DNA from: Candidatus Fermentithermobacillus carboniphilus
GTDB taxonomy: Bacteria > Bacillota > Sulfobacillia > Fermentithermobacillales > Fermentithermobacillaceae
Direction of reading: 5' to 3'
DNA length: 64,000 nucleotides
Assembly: GCA_018208355.1 (NCBI GenBank)
Contig: CP062796.1
Location: 2,106,517-2,170,516, forward strand
Of the stretch, positions 8,280 to 17,135 are shown one piece after another (the first letter of the stretch is position 1; each line of letters begins with the position of its first letter). A program made the position numbers and the translations under genes. The notes beneath the pieces are model-generated. The model did no database searches, was not told where the DNA came from, and worked only from the letters and a program-made list of their open reading frames with translations.

Positions 8280-9128
8280 GTGAGAGAACCGTTGCGCTTT
8301 TCCTGGCGTCACTGGTGGAATTATGTGCTAATATCCGTAGTTGTGGTTGGAATCGCTCTGTGGCGGTATTTTGGCCTCGACGGGCGAGTGGTGTTGTTTT
8401 CAGTGCTCGTGTGGGTTGTCTTCGGCAGGATCTTCGTCCCTTCCATAATTCACGAACACATAGGCTTCATTGACAGGTGGATCTTCAACGATTACGACAA
8501 AGCAAATCAACGCTACAGGCGGGCCGTAGATACGGGAAAGGCCACCGCCCAGGCTTACTGCGCCCTCGGGAGCCTGTCATACGCCGAGGGAGATACTGCC
8601 GAGGCGGCCAGGCTCCTCGAGGAGGGATGCAACAGGCTCACGAGGGACGTCCACGCTCTCGCTCTCCTCTCGAAAGTCCTGGGAAGACTCGGAAGGCACC
8701 CGGAGGCTTTGGCCGCCGCCATAAGGTGCCAGGAGATTTCCGATCGCAGTCCCTTGAGCTATGTCGTTTTGGGAGATGCCCTCAAAGAACAGGGAGACCT
8801 GGAAGCCGCCGCTTCCGCGTACCAGAAAGCCCTCGACCAATGGCCTGGTCTCTTTGAATGTCACCTCAAGCTGGGTGAGATCTATTTCTCGCGGGGAGAG
8901 CTCCAGGCAGCGGAAAACGAGTTTGAAAAGGCCTTGAGAATCTCGCCAAAGAATCCCGATGTTCTCTTCTGGCTGGGGAAAGTCGCTGTATCCCGAAAAG
9001 ACCCTTTCCTCGCAAAAAGGTACTTCCAGAGGTCTCTTGAAAGAAGGGCTATGGGAGACCATACCTCTTCTATCCCGTACGAAGAGGTCGTCGGTGCCCT
9101 GGGTGATCTGGGAAAGGTCTCGCGCTAG
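8280..9128 (+). CDS. Membrane-anchored TPR protein
   Basis: Two adjacent N-terminal membrane helices (WWNYVLISVVVVGIALW and VVLFSVLVWVVFGRIFV) precede a cytoplasmic-type region of about five tetratricopeptide repeats, for example AYCALGSLSYAEGDTAEAAR and CHLKLGEIYFSRGELQAAEN. TPRs mediate protein-protein contacts; no enzymatic motif is present, so the partner is unknown. GTG 8280 follows GGGGGT at 8267-8273; an upstream GTG at 8235 would add 15 residues with no SD. It converges with the SLH gene at 9217. Confidence 0.8.
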   Translation: MREPLRFSWRHWWNYVLISVVVVGIALWRYFGLDGRVVLFSVLVWVVFGRIFVPSIIHEHIGFIDRWIFNDYDKANQRYRRAVDTGKATAQAYCALGSLSYAEGDTAEAARLLEEGCNRLTRDVHALALLSKVLGRLGRHPEALAAAIRCQEISDRSPLSYVVLGDALKEQGDLEAAASAYQKALDQWPGLFECHLKLGEIYFSRGELQAAENEFEKALRISPKNPDVLFWLGKVAVSRKDPFLAKRYFQRSLERRAMGDHTSSIPYEEVVGALGDLGKVSR

Positions 9129-9135
9129 CCCATGA

Positions 9136-9182
9136 CCGGGAGATCACATGCCCAACCTGTTACCCTGGCAGGTGTCTCCCGG
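9136..9182. terminator. Bidirectional hairpin between convergent genes
   Basis: CCGGGAGA (9136-9143) pairs with TCTCCCGG (9175-9182), and ACCTG/CAGGT forms an inner helix. It lies between the stops of the convergent TPR and SLH genes and probably terminates both, although no long T-tract is present. Confidence 0.55.
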
Positions 9183-9216
9183 CTCTCCGGTTATCTGACG
9201 ACCTCCGGAAATGACC

Positions 9217-10794
9217 CTATTTGATCAGCGTGAATACGAGGTCCTGGAGCCGTTGTGTCCGGATCTCGAGGATGACGGTACCTTGTGCCTGCCTTGTCGC
9301 CGTCTTCGCGGTAAAAGTAACGGGATATTCTCCCGAAGCGACGGCTGCCGAGACCCGCGTTTCTGCTTCCCAGGAGTTTCCTCTCTTTGTCAGGTTGACG
9401 GCCTGTCCCATCAGGACTGCCGTTACTTCCTTGACGTTTTCTGAAGTTCGGCAAAACAGCCGGATACTTTGACCCGGTCCTGCTGGGTTCGGGAATACGT
9501 CGGGCTCAAGCCACAAGCTGTCCAGCCGGGTAAAACGGAGCGGCAACAGGCGCTCGATGTCAGGGAATACTGCGACCAGGGTGACGTCCTGGGGACCCTC
9601 CGGCAGAAACGGTCCAATCGCCAGTTGCATTGTCCAGCGCGTTCCTTCATCTATACGGTGAAGGTACCTTACCTGGCCGTCGCTGAATACGCCGTACACG
9701 CTCTGGGCCTTTGGTTCGGTGAACGCATCGATCGTGAGGATTTCACCGTCGTGGCAGATCTCTGGCCGGAGGTATCCTCTGAGGGAGTGTTTCTGCACGT
9801 CGAGTGGCTTTTTCACGGAGAAAAACTGGCGACCTTGTCTATCTCTGACTGAGGCCTGGTAGTAGTACCTACCGGGAGCTACCGTCAAACCCCGACGGTC
9901 TTTCCCGTCCCACACTAGCGATGAAGGTGGTGTTCCTCCTGTTTCATCAGGGTTAAAGGTGAAGATCCTATGGCCTTTCTCATCCTCTATGATTACCTGC
10001 CAGGCAGAAATGCCGCGGTTTTTGAGATAGGCGAGGGATAAAGTCACCGTTTCGTCCTTCCCGTCGCCGTCCGGGGAAAAAGCGCTGGGATACGCGGAGG
10101 CCCGGATGAGGCACGATCTGTAGACGACTGTGGCAGCATGGCAGCGCCACATGGGGTTCTTGGGCCGAATGGTGTCATCTTCGTAGCCGTTTATGATCCC
10201 GAACTTGATCGCGCACGCCATAGAACGCCTTCTCTCCGGAGACGTCGTCATTCCGTCGCCGAACTGACCCAGAAGGCTTGCGACCTCCTGGTCAGATAGT
10301 GACTGGGCGACCGGACCTAGGTCTAAAGAGGTGACCAGGAGCTCTACCGCATCTTCTCTGGTGATGCTGGAATCCGGGTAAAAATACCGGCCCCTGGGGA
10401 CAAAAGTGAGCCCCCCGGCCAGGGCCGCTTCGATCCACTGCCAGGCCGGTTTTCCCGGCAGCATCCGGTAATCCTTTGGCACGTCCGGATATGACGGATA
10501 TTCAGGGGCACATGGCGAAAGGCCGAAGACCTTTGCCAGAAGCACGGTAAACTGCGATCTCGTGCACACTGAGTCGGGGAGAAAGTAGGCTCTGAGCTGG
10601 TCGCGCCACCAGGACAGCTGTCCGTCCGTGACTCCTTCAAGCCAGAGCACATAGATGTACGGTGCGGCCCAGTGATAATCCACATCCCGGTACCAGGGGT
10701 CACCCTCACACCAGGCGGTACGGATTGGTAGGAGCGCTGCCGTAACTGCCAGCAAGAGAATTTCGACCGACCATGAAAAACGTCGCTTGGACAC
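9217..10794 (-). CDS. SLH-domain surface protein with FlgD/Ig-like domain
   Basis: Exported 525-residue protein. The signal peptide is SKRRFSWSVEILLLAVTAAL ending near AWCEG. About three S-layer homology repeats follow (residues 30-240; for example DSSITREDAVELLVTSLDLG), expected to bind pyruvylated secondary cell-wall polymer. Then comes a FlgD-type Ig domain starting SAFSPDGDGKDETVTLSLAY and containing LVWDGKDRRGLTVAPGRYYY, and a C-terminal beta-rich half. GTG 10794 has AAGGAGG upstream. It is divergent from the pilus operon, so the two may share a cell-surface role (inference). The exact SLH count is uncertain because the repeats are degenerate. Confidence 0.85.
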   Translation of the reverse strand: MSKRRFSWSVEILLLAVTAALLPIRTAWCEGDPWYRDVDYHWAAPYIYVLWLEGVTDGQLSWWRDQLRAYFLPDSVCTRSQFTVLLAKVFGLSPCAPEYPSYPDVPKDYRMLPGKPAWQWIEAALAGGLTFVPRGRYFYPDSSITREDAVELLVTSLDLGPVAQSLSDQEVASLLGQFGDGMTTSPERRRSMACAIKFGIINGYEDDTIRPKNPMWRCHAATVVYRSCLIRASAYPSAFSPDGDGKDETVTLSLAYLKNRGISAWQVIIEDEKGHRIFTFNPDETGGTPPSSLVWDGKDRRGLTVAPGRYYYQASVRDRQGRQFFSVKKPLDVQKHSLRGYLRPEICHDGEILTIDAFTEPKAQSVYGVFSDGQVRYLHRIDEGTRWTMQLAIGPFLPEGPQDVTLVAVFPDIERLLPLRFTRLDSLWLEPDVFPNPAGPGQSIRLFCRTSENVKEVTAVLMGQAVNLTKRGNSWEAETRVSAAVASGEYPVTFTAKTATRQAQGTVILEIRTQRLQDLVFTLIK

Positions 10795-10907
10795 TCAGGC
10801 ATACCTCCTTGGGACCAGAAAACATTCCTCTTGCTGCCACCGGCATTACAGAATATACCATAAAACTACCGGTCGGAGACAGATACTGTAAAATTTTCCG
10901 GCGACTG

Positions 10908-10936
10908 TTGACACAGTCTGTCGGAAGATGTATTCT
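10908..10936 (+). promoter_or_regulatory. Sigma-A promoter of the Tad pilus operon
   Basis: TTGACA (10908-10913), a 17-nt spacer and TATTCT (10931-10936) lie in the 318-bp gap between the divergent SLH gene and cpaB. This is the best match to a housekeeping promoter in the window. The leader from about 10943 to 11112 contains two GGAGGTGAT sequences (near 11013 and 11115), each overlapping an ATG; nothing else was recognised in the gap. Confidence 0.7.
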
Positions 10937-11112
10937 GATGGTGCCTGGTAACAATTGCCAGCAGCCGTACCCGGCGCTTCAGACTGCCGCCGATCCCGAT
11001 AAGGTCATGTCAGGAGGTGATGGAAAGATTCGACGGGGAAGAGCGGCAGGAATACAAAAAAACCGCCACCGGCGCCCTTCGCAGCCTTCCCCCGGCCGGG
11101 TACGGCTGCCGA

Positions 11113-11808
11113 ATGGAGGTGATGGTTTTCCTGAAATCCATCGTAAAACGGCACAGGCTATTATTGATTGCCGTCTTTCTGGGTGTTTCCACGTCGCTTC
11201 TCTCATTGAGCGTCCTTTCGGCCTACGTGAAGACCAAGCCTGTTGTCGCAGCCGCACGGGACATGGACCCGTACCACAGGATCTCCCTGGACGATATCAA
11301 GGTGATCGAAATGCCTCTCAAAGCTATTCTCCCGTCGAGCATAACGAGGGTTGAGGAGGTATTGGGTGCGTACACCTTGTCCAAGGTCTGCCAGGGTCAG
11401 GTCCTTCTAGAGGGGCACGTTGTCCGGGGCAGAGAGGGGGCGGGAATTTCCTTCGAGCTCAGTCCGGAAGAGAGAGCCATTTTCATACCTGCGACGGCAG
11501 CCCGGGCCGTTGGCGGTTTCATCAAGAAGGGTGATAGAGTGGATGTCCTCTGGGCTGGCAGGGGCTATGGGTTGGACGATAGGGGCGGACCGGGGGTAGC
11601 TGCCACAGTTTTGAAAAGCGCGAGAGTAATCGAGATTCTGCGGGATCAGCAGTCGGGAGAGTTTATGGGAGTTGTGATCACCGCGACTCCCGACAGTTCG
11701 GAAGTCATAGCTCGCTATTTGGAAAACGGGGCGATCTACCTTGCTTTGGTACCCCGGGCGGCTTCTTTTGAGGAAGGCGGCGGATCGGAGGTTTGGCCCC
11801 AACGATGA
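11113..11808 (+). CDS. cpaB: Flp pilus assembly protein CpaB (SAF domain)
   Basis: About 231 residues: one N-terminal membrane helix (LLLIAVFLGVSTSLLSLSVL), an SAF-type domain beginning KPVVAAARDMDPYHRISLDD and continuing to GQVLLEGHVV, then an RcpC/CpaB C-terminal domain with GGFIKKGDRVDVLW. CpaB/RcpC proteins are accessory components of Tad machines. The start is uncertain: GGAGGTGAT at 11114 overlaps the ATG at 11122, ATG 11113 lies just ahead, and the frame stays open back to GTG 11017, which has its own AGGAGG. The stop overlaps the next gene by ATGA. Confidence 0.82.
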   Translation: MEVMVFLKSIVKRHRLLLIAVFLGVSTSLLSLSVLSAYVKTKPVVAAARDMDPYHRISLDDIKVIEMPLKAILPSSITRVEEVLGAYTLSKVCQGQVLLEGHVVRGREGAGISFELSPEERAIFIPATAARAVGGFIKKGDRVDVLWAGRGYGLDDRGGPGVAATVLKSARVIEILRDQQSGEFMGVVITATPDSSEVIARYLENGAIYLALVPRAASFEEGGGSEVWPQR

Positions 11809-12905
11809 CGGAAAGACCGACTATCCTTTTGGCAGGCGATGCGTGCGAAAAGCTGGTTAAAGCACGGTGGCCCGAGGCGAGAGTCGTGGGGACTCTCCGG
11901 GACTTGGCGCTGGTAGAGTACTTCGTCTCGGACCTCCGAGTAGACGCGGTGGTCGTCGATCCCAGGCTTGCGACGAAAGGCGAGACCTTTGACCAGTGGC
12001 TGAATCGATTCAGGTCCGCTTTTCCCGGGATAGAAGTCGTGGTGGCCCAAAGTAAAGGTCAAGAACCAGCATTTTCTCTCGAAAAAGAGGGAGGCGCGAC
12101 AGCGCCGAAGTTTCTTACCTCACAGACGGTCATCGTGTGGAGCCCTAAAGGGGGAGTTGGGAAGACCTTTTTAGCCACGAATCTGGCCTGTGCGGCCGCC
12201 ATTTCTACCAAAGGTAAAACCGGGCTCATCGACCTGGATCTCTATTCTCCTGATGTCTCGGTTCACCTTGACCTCCTCGACGGCCCTACCATCACGGATC
12301 TTCTGCCCGTCATTTCGGACTTGCGGCCGGATGGCCTCGACAAATATGCTCAGAGGCACGGCCCCTCGGGCTTGAACGTCATCTGCGGTCCCCGGCGTCC
12401 CGAACTATCGGAACTTGTTACTGTGGATCACATAAAGAAAGTACTGTCGCTGGCGGAGAAAAGATGGGGTCTTGTTTTCGTTGATACTCCGCCGGATATC
12501 ACCAGCGAAGTCGTCGGGGAGTGCGTCGAACAGGCTTCCAAGATAGTGCTTGTGACAGGGCAAGATCCTCCCGCCTTAAGGCAGTGCAAGGTCGCCATGG
12601 AGATTTTCCACAAACTCGGGATAAAACAAGACTCAGTGATGGTCGTCCTCAACAGGGCATCGAAGGAGTCTCCTATTCACCAGGAAAAAGTTGAAGAGTT
12701 CTTAGGAGTGGAACTGGCCGGAGTCGTGCCTGAAGACAGGAAAACGGTAGAAAGGTCGGTTTTTGAAGGGAAGCCGGTGGCACTTTACGCCAAAACGGAA
12801 ATCTCTGACGCTATCTGGGAAGTGGCGTCGAGGATAACACCGGCTGTTCACTGGACTAAAGACCACAAAAAACAGTCCCGGCTGAGGAGGGGACTATTTT
12901 GGTGA
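11805..12905 (+). CDS. cpaE: Tad pilus ATPase-like localisation protein CpaE/TadZ
   Basis: A 366-residue protein with an N-terminal receiver-like domain (TILLAGDACEKLV to about residue 85) that lacks a clear phospho-acceptor, then a MinD/ParA-type ATPase with the deviant Walker A SPKGGVGKTFLATNLA, the switch I aspartate in LIDLDLYSPD and Walker B VFVDTPPDI. TadZ proteins place the Tad machine in the cell. ATG 11805 gives the ATGA overlap with cpaB; TTG 11793 is an alternative. cpaF starts inside its stop codon. Confidence 0.88.
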   Translation: MTERPTILLAGDACEKLVKARWPEARVVGTLRDLALVEYFVSDLRVDAVVVDPRLATKGETFDQWLNRFRSAFPGIEVVVAQSKGQEPAFSLEKEGGATAPKFLTSQTVIVWSPKGGVGKTFLATNLACAAAISTKGKTGLIDLDLYSPDVSVHLDLLDGPTITDLLPVISDLRPDGLDKYAQRHGPSGLNVICGPRRPELSELVTVDHIKKVLSLAEKRWGLVFVDTPPDITSEVVGECVEQASKIVLVTGQDPPALRQCKVAMEIFHKLGIKQDSVMVVLNRASKESPIHQEKVEEFLGVELAGVVPEDRKTVERSVFEGKPVALYAKTEISDAIWEVASRITPAVHWTKDHKKQSRLRRGLFW

Positions 12906-14230
12906 GCATTTTGAAAAGACTCGAGGCTGAACCGTACCGGCTTTCAAACCAGCGCGAGGAGGTCCGCGAAAGATCCGTTGAGGACGTGACCGAAACGGTC
13001 CGGGAAAAGATCCTGGAAAGCCACCCCGAGCTGGTGATGGAAGCCAGGATGTTCAGGGAAAAAAGAAAGGAAATCGTCGCGCTTGTGCAGGAACTGATAG
13101 TCTCGAAAGAGCTTTACGTCCCAAAACTCACGAGGAGAGACCTGGCCGAAAGGATAGCCCAGGAACTGTGCGGCCTGGGACCCATCGATGAACTTTTGGA
13201 CGACCCAGAAGTGACAGAGATCATGGTCAACGGGCCCCGGGAAGTCTTCGTGGAGCGACAGGGGCTCCTTCAAAAGACGGACATACAGTTCAAAGACGAC
13301 GATCATCTCCTGGACGTGATAAACCGTATAGTCCAGGGGGTAGGGCGGCGTGTCGATAAGTCAGTGCCCTACGTGGACGCGAGACTTCCTGACGGCTCTA
13401 GGGTCAACGCCATAATACCTCCTCTTTCCCTGAACGGACCGACCCTGACGATAAGGCGCTTTCCAAAAAAGTTTTCAAGCCTGGATGAGCTTGTGGAGAA
13501 CGACACTTTATCGGAAGACCTCGCGAGGCTTCTGAAAAGGTGCGTGGAACTGCGTCTTGACGTGGTCATCTCAGGAGGCTCTGGGAGCGGGAAGACGACT
13601 ACCCTGAATGTCCTGGCAAACACGGTAGGTGCCGGTGAACGCATTATCGTTATCGAGGACTCATCGGAGATCAGGATACCAGACCATCACGTGGTGTACC
13701 TCGAAGCGCGGCCACAGAACATGGAGGGAAAAGGCGAGGTTACCATAAGAGACCTTCTCAGAAACGCGCTCCGCATGAGACCCGACAGGATCATAATTGG
13801 CGAATGTAGGGGCAAAGAGACTTTCGACCTCATATCCGCCATGAACACGGGCCACGAGGGGTGCCTGTCTACAGTCCACGCAAATTCGTCGAGGGACTGT
13901 CTTGAGCGCCTGTGCGGCATGGCTCTCATGGCCCAGGAGGGAGTACCGGTAGAGGTCTTGCGTTCCTGGATAGCCATAGCCGTTGACGTAATAGTCCACC
14001 AGGTCAAGAAAGCCGACGGTACCAGGGTTGTGTCGGAGGTATCGCTGGTGGGGGAGGACCGCGAAAAAGGTCTTGTGGCGTTTCCCATCTATTCTCGCGA
14101 TAGCGGACAAGACGTCGAAGAGATCCCTCCCTGGTTCACAGAAAAAGTTGGCAGAGAGCGGGTGGTCCAGCTTTTCGAGGCCTTTCGCGGTAGTTGGGGC
14201 TGCGATAAAGAACGGAGGGAAAACCTGTGA
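12902..14230 (+). CDS. cpaF: Tad secretion ATPase CpaF/TadA
   Basis: Hexameric type II/IV secretion ATPase that powers Flp pilus assembly. The N-terminal region ends with GLGPIDELLDDPEVTEIMVN, typical of CpaF. The motor has Walker A GGSGSGKTTTLN, the Asp box (IVIEDSSEIRIPD), Walker B RMRPDRIIIGECRGKE and the His box TGHEGCLSTVHANS. The 442-residue length is normal. GTG 12902 has GAGGAGG upstream; TTG 12899 is equally possible. It overlaps both neighbours by a few bases. Confidence 0.95.
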   Translation: MSILKRLEAEPYRLSNQREEVRERSVEDVTETVREKILESHPELVMEARMFREKRKEIVALVQELIVSKELYVPKLTRRDLAERIAQELCGLGPIDELLDDPEVTEIMVNGPREVFVERQGLLQKTDIQFKDDDHLLDVINRIVQGVGRRVDKSVPYVDARLPDGSRVNAIIPPLSLNGPTLTIRRFPKKFSSLDELVENDTLSEDLARLLKRCVELRLDVVISGGSGSGKTTTLNVLANTVGAGERIIVIEDSSEIRIPDHHVVYLEARPQNMEGKGEVTIRDLLRNALRMRPDRIIIGECRGKETFDLISAMNTGHEGCLSTVHANSSRDCLERLCGMALMAQEGVPVEVLRSWIAIAVDVIVHQVKKADGTRVVSEVSLVGEDREKGLVAFPIYSRDSGQDVEEIPPWFTEKVGRERVVQLFEAFRGSWGCDKERRENL

Positions 14231-14955
14231 GGTGGCTCATCTCAATGGCCTTTGGGACCGCCGTTTTCCTAATGACTCTTGATATGGAGAGTACCTTCAG
14301 GATATGGACTTTATCGCCCAGTCTTGCGGGGACCGGACGCAGGAGCGTGTCACAGGGCATCCAGGTTTTTCTGAAAAAGTGGGTCAAGAAACTGCTGAGT
14401 GAAAAACGCGAGGACGTTCTTTGGGAGGAAATAGCCCTCTCTCTGGCCTTTCACATCAAGGCGGGAGAGACTCTGGTTCAAGCTGTAAAAGGCGTTTCGG
14501 AAGAAGGAGATACCGCAGGCCACCGGGCGCTCGGACGAGTCTACCGGCTATATGGGGCAGGGACACCTATATTTGAGGCTCTTGACGTCGTGTCCGGGGA
14601 GGAAACCGGTCTTGGCCCTATCTCCGATGTAGTGCATATAAGCGCAGAGAGTGGCGGTGATCTCCCCACCCTCCTGTGTCACGCTTCCGATGTGATGAGA
14701 CAACGGCGGACTTTCCGTGGAGAGGTCAGGGCCAAACTTGCAGAGGTAAAAATTACTGCGGTGCTCCTATCCCTTCTGCCCTGGGTAATTGGATTCTTTC
14801 TCCTCCGGATCGATTCACGGATGCTTTTGGATTTTGCCCGTTCACAGCGGGGGAAGGCCTTGCTCGGGTTATCGTTTATTCTATGGAGTGCCGGTAATGT
14901 GTCGATGGTATCCCTGATTCGTTCGGTGATTCCTCCTTCTTTCCGCTTCAAGTGA
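14227..14955 (+). CDS. tadB: Tad pilus inner membrane protein TadB-like (T2SSF domain)
   Basis: A 242-residue type II secretion F domain protein. The soluble helical bundle carries the conserved pattern IALSLAFHIKAGETLVQAVK and HISAESGGDLPTLL, followed by two C-terminal membrane segments (TAVLLSLLPWVIGFFLL and ALLGLSFILWSAGNVSMVSL). It would form the platform with TadC. It is shorter at the N terminus than many TadB proteins, with one weak N-terminal hydrophobic segment. GTG 14227 lies 7 nt after GGAGGG and overlaps the cpaF stop. Confidence 0.8.
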   Translation: MRWLISMAFGTAVFLMTLDMESTFRIWTLSPSLAGTGRRSVSQGIQVFLKKWVKKLLSEKREDVLWEEIALSLAFHIKAGETLVQAVKGVSEEGDTAGHRALGRVYRLYGAGTPIFEALDVVSGEETGLGPISDVVHISAESGGDLPTLLCHASDVMRQRRTFRGEVRAKLAEVKITAVLLSLLPWVIGFFLLRIDSRMLLDFARSQRGKALLGLSFILWSAGNVSMVSLIRSVIPPSFRFK

Positions 14956-14977
14956 TTCTGAAGGGGTGAAAGGTTTG

Positions 14978-15781
14978 ATGGAGTTGGCGTTGTTTTCTTC
15001 CGTCTGCCTCGGAATTTCCGCTTCGCTTTTGGGCTGGTGGGTGCTTTCTCAAAAAATGATGCGCCTTTTCCCGCCTGGAGGCGGGAAGGAGGTGGGGTAC
15101 GATGCTTGGGAAGGCAAGAATACCGTGCCGGCACCGTTTAAGGAAAAGTCCCTGGCCCATGGGCATCTCAGAAGGGAATTGGTGGCGGAACTTTTTATTG
15201 TGGCACTTCTCTTCCTCGTGTCATTTATGCGTGCGAAAGGCTCGGTCCTTTCCTTTGTAAGTTACTGCATCCTCGGGCTGCTTTTCTGGCGTTTAGGGCA
15301 GAGGTGGGTCCGTGGGTGCATGGCGAGGAGGAAGGCCTGGGATATTCAGGCTCAGTGGCCGCTTTTCCTGGAAAGTATGGCGGTGGCCGCCCTTGCCGGC
15401 TCGGACCTGGCCGGAGCCTTCAGGATAGCGGGGCGCAGGACATACGGCTTTTTCAAGGAGGAACTTGAAAGAGTCATAGCCAGGGTGCAAGGAGGGATGT
15501 CTCTAGGGGCGGCCCTGGCGGTATTCGACGATGATAAAGTTCAGTGCGTCAAGAGGCTCAGGTCCACGCTTATCCAGGCTGAAATGCTGGGGACACCAGT
15601 GGCCGACGTTCTCAAGGCACTGGCGAGCGAAGCCTATATGCTGGAAAGACAGGTACTCGAAGAGAGGCTGAACTCCCTGCCTGTAAAGCTTTCCTTCGTG
15701 ACGGTCGTGTTTCTGCTCCCGCCGGTTCTCGTGATCTCGGTCGTGCCCCATATTCTAGCCTTCCTGGGTTCCAGATGGTGA
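14978..15781 (+). CDS. tadC: Tad pilus inner membrane protein TadC-like (T2SSF domain)
   Basis: About 267 residues: an N-terminal membrane segment (LFSSVCLGISASLLGWW), a second hydrophobic pair (ELFIVALLFLVSFM; LSFVSYCILGLLFW), then the T2SSF core (WPLFLESMAVAALAGSDLAG and STLIQAEMLGTPVADVLKAL) and a C-terminal helix (VVFLLPPVLVISVVPHILAF). ATG 14978 lies about 8 nt after AAGGGGTGA; GTG 14966 is an alternative. It pairs with TadB as the membrane platform. Confidence 0.85.
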   Translation: MELALFSSVCLGISASLLGWWVLSQKMMRLFPPGGGKEVGYDAWEGKNTVPAPFKEKSLAHGHLRRELVAELFIVALLFLVSFMRAKGSVLSFVSYCILGLLFWRLGQRWVRGCMARRKAWDIQAQWPLFLESMAVAALAGSDLAGAFRIAGRRTYGFFKEELERVIARVQGGMSLGAALAVFDDDKVQCVKRLRSTLIQAEMLGTPVADVLKALASEAYMLERQVLEERLNSLPVKLSFVTVVFLLPPVLVISVVPHILAFLGSRW

Positions 15782-15827
15782 GGTCACTGGTATCAGGTTC
15801 AGACATCGGACGAAAGGGGGTGAGGGA

Positions 15828-16043
15828 GTGTTTCGGCTTTATACACTAGCGAAGTTCTGGGAAAGGGCGTTCGTCGCCAGGCTGAAGGCCGTTTTCAAGG
15901 ACCAGAGAGGAGCCACGGTAGCTGAGTATGCTTTGTTGCTCGCTCTCGTGGTGATCGCTCTCATCGGTGTGCTGGGTGAGCTTGGTACAGCGCTTCAGGG
16001 CAAAATCAGGGCGATTATAGACCAGATCAAGACCACTCCCTGA
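15828..16043 (+). CDS. flp: Flp family type IVb pilin
   Basis: The 71-residue prepilin has a basic leader ending KDQRG, then ATVAEYALLLALVVIALIGV. Cleavage after the glycine would leave Glu at position +5 and Tyr at +6, the Flp signature. The mature part is about 42 residues, within the usual Flp size. GTG 15828 is preceded by GGGGGTGAGG. It is the only major pilin candidate in the operon; no prepilin peptidase gene is present in the window to process it. Confidence 0.93.
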   Translation: MFRLYTLAKFWERAFVARLKAVFKDQRGATVAEYALLLALVVIALIGVLGELGTALQGKIRAIIDQIKTTP

Positions 16044-16141
16044 GTCGACTCTTACCGGACGGCACTCTTCGACTCCGTCACGGTGCCGGAATGAGCGGTT
16101 CGGCCGTAGATGGCCAGGACAAATCGGAGGTGAAGTGGACA

Positions 16142-16639
16142 GTGAGAGCCCGAATGGAGGCTGATCCCGTCCGGCTGGTAAAGACCGTTTTATCAGCAAG
16201 GACCGATCAAAGAGTCTCAAGATCCTTGGCACCTGCTTGGCTTCTTAAGGGTGAAAGCGGTCAGGCCGTGGTAGAATTCAGCGTGGTGTTAGCATGTTTG
16301 GTCCTAATCCTCTTCTCCATCCTGGAAGGCGGGTTGTTGCTGAACGCAAAGCTGGAGCTTACGTCTTCGGCCCGGGAGATAGCCCGGATATGCGCCGTCG
16401 AGGGTGGGAACACGGGCAGGGCGCAAGAAACCTTGAAAAAGATACTGGCGGCGACCGGCATAGATTCTTCGCAACTCCACGTCGACATCACCCCGAACCA
16501 AGCCATCTACGGCACTACCATTTACGTGAGCCTCACTTACCAGTACAGGTTCAGGAGTCCGGTGGTGTCGGCCCTGGTAGGTCCAACCATCACCGTGACT
16601 GCAAGGGCGGTGACGAGAAGTGAGTTTGTCCCGAGGTGA
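16142..16639 (+). CDS. tadE: TadE-like minor pseudopilin
   Basis: TadE family protein, about 165 residues. After a basic N terminus, GESGQAVVEF gives a pilin-type cleavage site (G then QAVVEF, Glu at +5), followed by a hydrophobic helix (SVVLACLVLILFSILEG) and a beta-rich C-terminal part. GTG 16142 lies about 11 nt after GGAGGTGA; ATG 16091 is in frame with no visible SD and would add 17 residues. Its 3' end overlaps the next gene by 20 bp. Confidence 0.82.
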   Translation: MRARMEADPVRLVKTVLSARTDQRVSRSLAPAWLLKGESGQAVVEFSVVLACLVLILFSILEGGLLLNAKLELTSSAREIARICAVEGGNTGRAQETLKKILAATGIDSSQLHVDITPNQAIYGTTIYVSLTYQYRFRSPVVSALVGPTITVTARAVTRSEFVPR

Positions 16640-17135
16640 CGCGAGGTTCCTTGCTGGAGGGGCCCACAGGGGCTTCCGGAATGTCATCCGCAATCAGCGA
16701 GGGGGTGCGGTTGCTCTAATTGCCCTCTTCTTGCCTGTGGCCGTCCTGTGCGTTGGAATGGTCCTGGACCTCGGCCTCGTGCTGACCGCAAGGCATTGTG
16801 TGCAAGCAGCCTGTGATCTTGGAGCGCTAGCCGGGCTGCAGGAGCTCGACTGGGACGCCCTGGCCCGTGGGGACGTTGTAATCGTTGAGGATAAAGGCCG
16901 TCAAAAGGCGGTTGAGATCGCTGCCTCAAACGTGGAGGACGTCAGGCGTATACTTTCTGATGTGTCCTTTCACGCCGAGGTGCGCAACGGGTCTTCGACG
17001 CGCGAACCGTCGATCTCCGTGGAAGCTACGTTCAAGGTCAGGACGGTCTTTCTGCGGTGGCTTCCCGGCCTGGAAAACGGGGTGATGCTGAAGACGACAT
17101 CGGTGGCCTCGGTCCTTCAGCGGTCCAAATGGTGA
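16620..17135 (+). CDS. TadG-like pilus-associated protein
   Basis: A 171-residue protein with the TadG-type N terminus RNQRGGAVALIALFLPVAVL leading into one membrane helix, then DLGLVLTARHCVQAACDLGA, the segment shared by TadG-like proteins. The large von Willebrand domain of full TadG is missing, so this is a short TadE/TadG-type protein. GTG 16620 is used. It is the last gene of the pilus operon; the following 267 bp (17136-17402) hold only a short direct repeat, TAATATGATG, twice near 17174-17196. Confidence 0.75.
   Translation: MSLSRGDARFLAGGAHRGFRNVIRNQRGGAVALIALFLPVAVLCVGMVLDLGLVLTARHCVQAACDLGALAGLQELDWDALARGDVVIVEDKGRQKAVEIAASNVEDVRRILSDVSFHAEVRNGSSTREPSISVEATFKVRTVFLRWLPGLENGVMLKTTSVASVLQRSKW

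Noticed and set aside
10979..11257. Minus-strand open frames opposite the cpaB start
   Set aside because: They are shadows of the pilus gene and its leader with no SD or family features.
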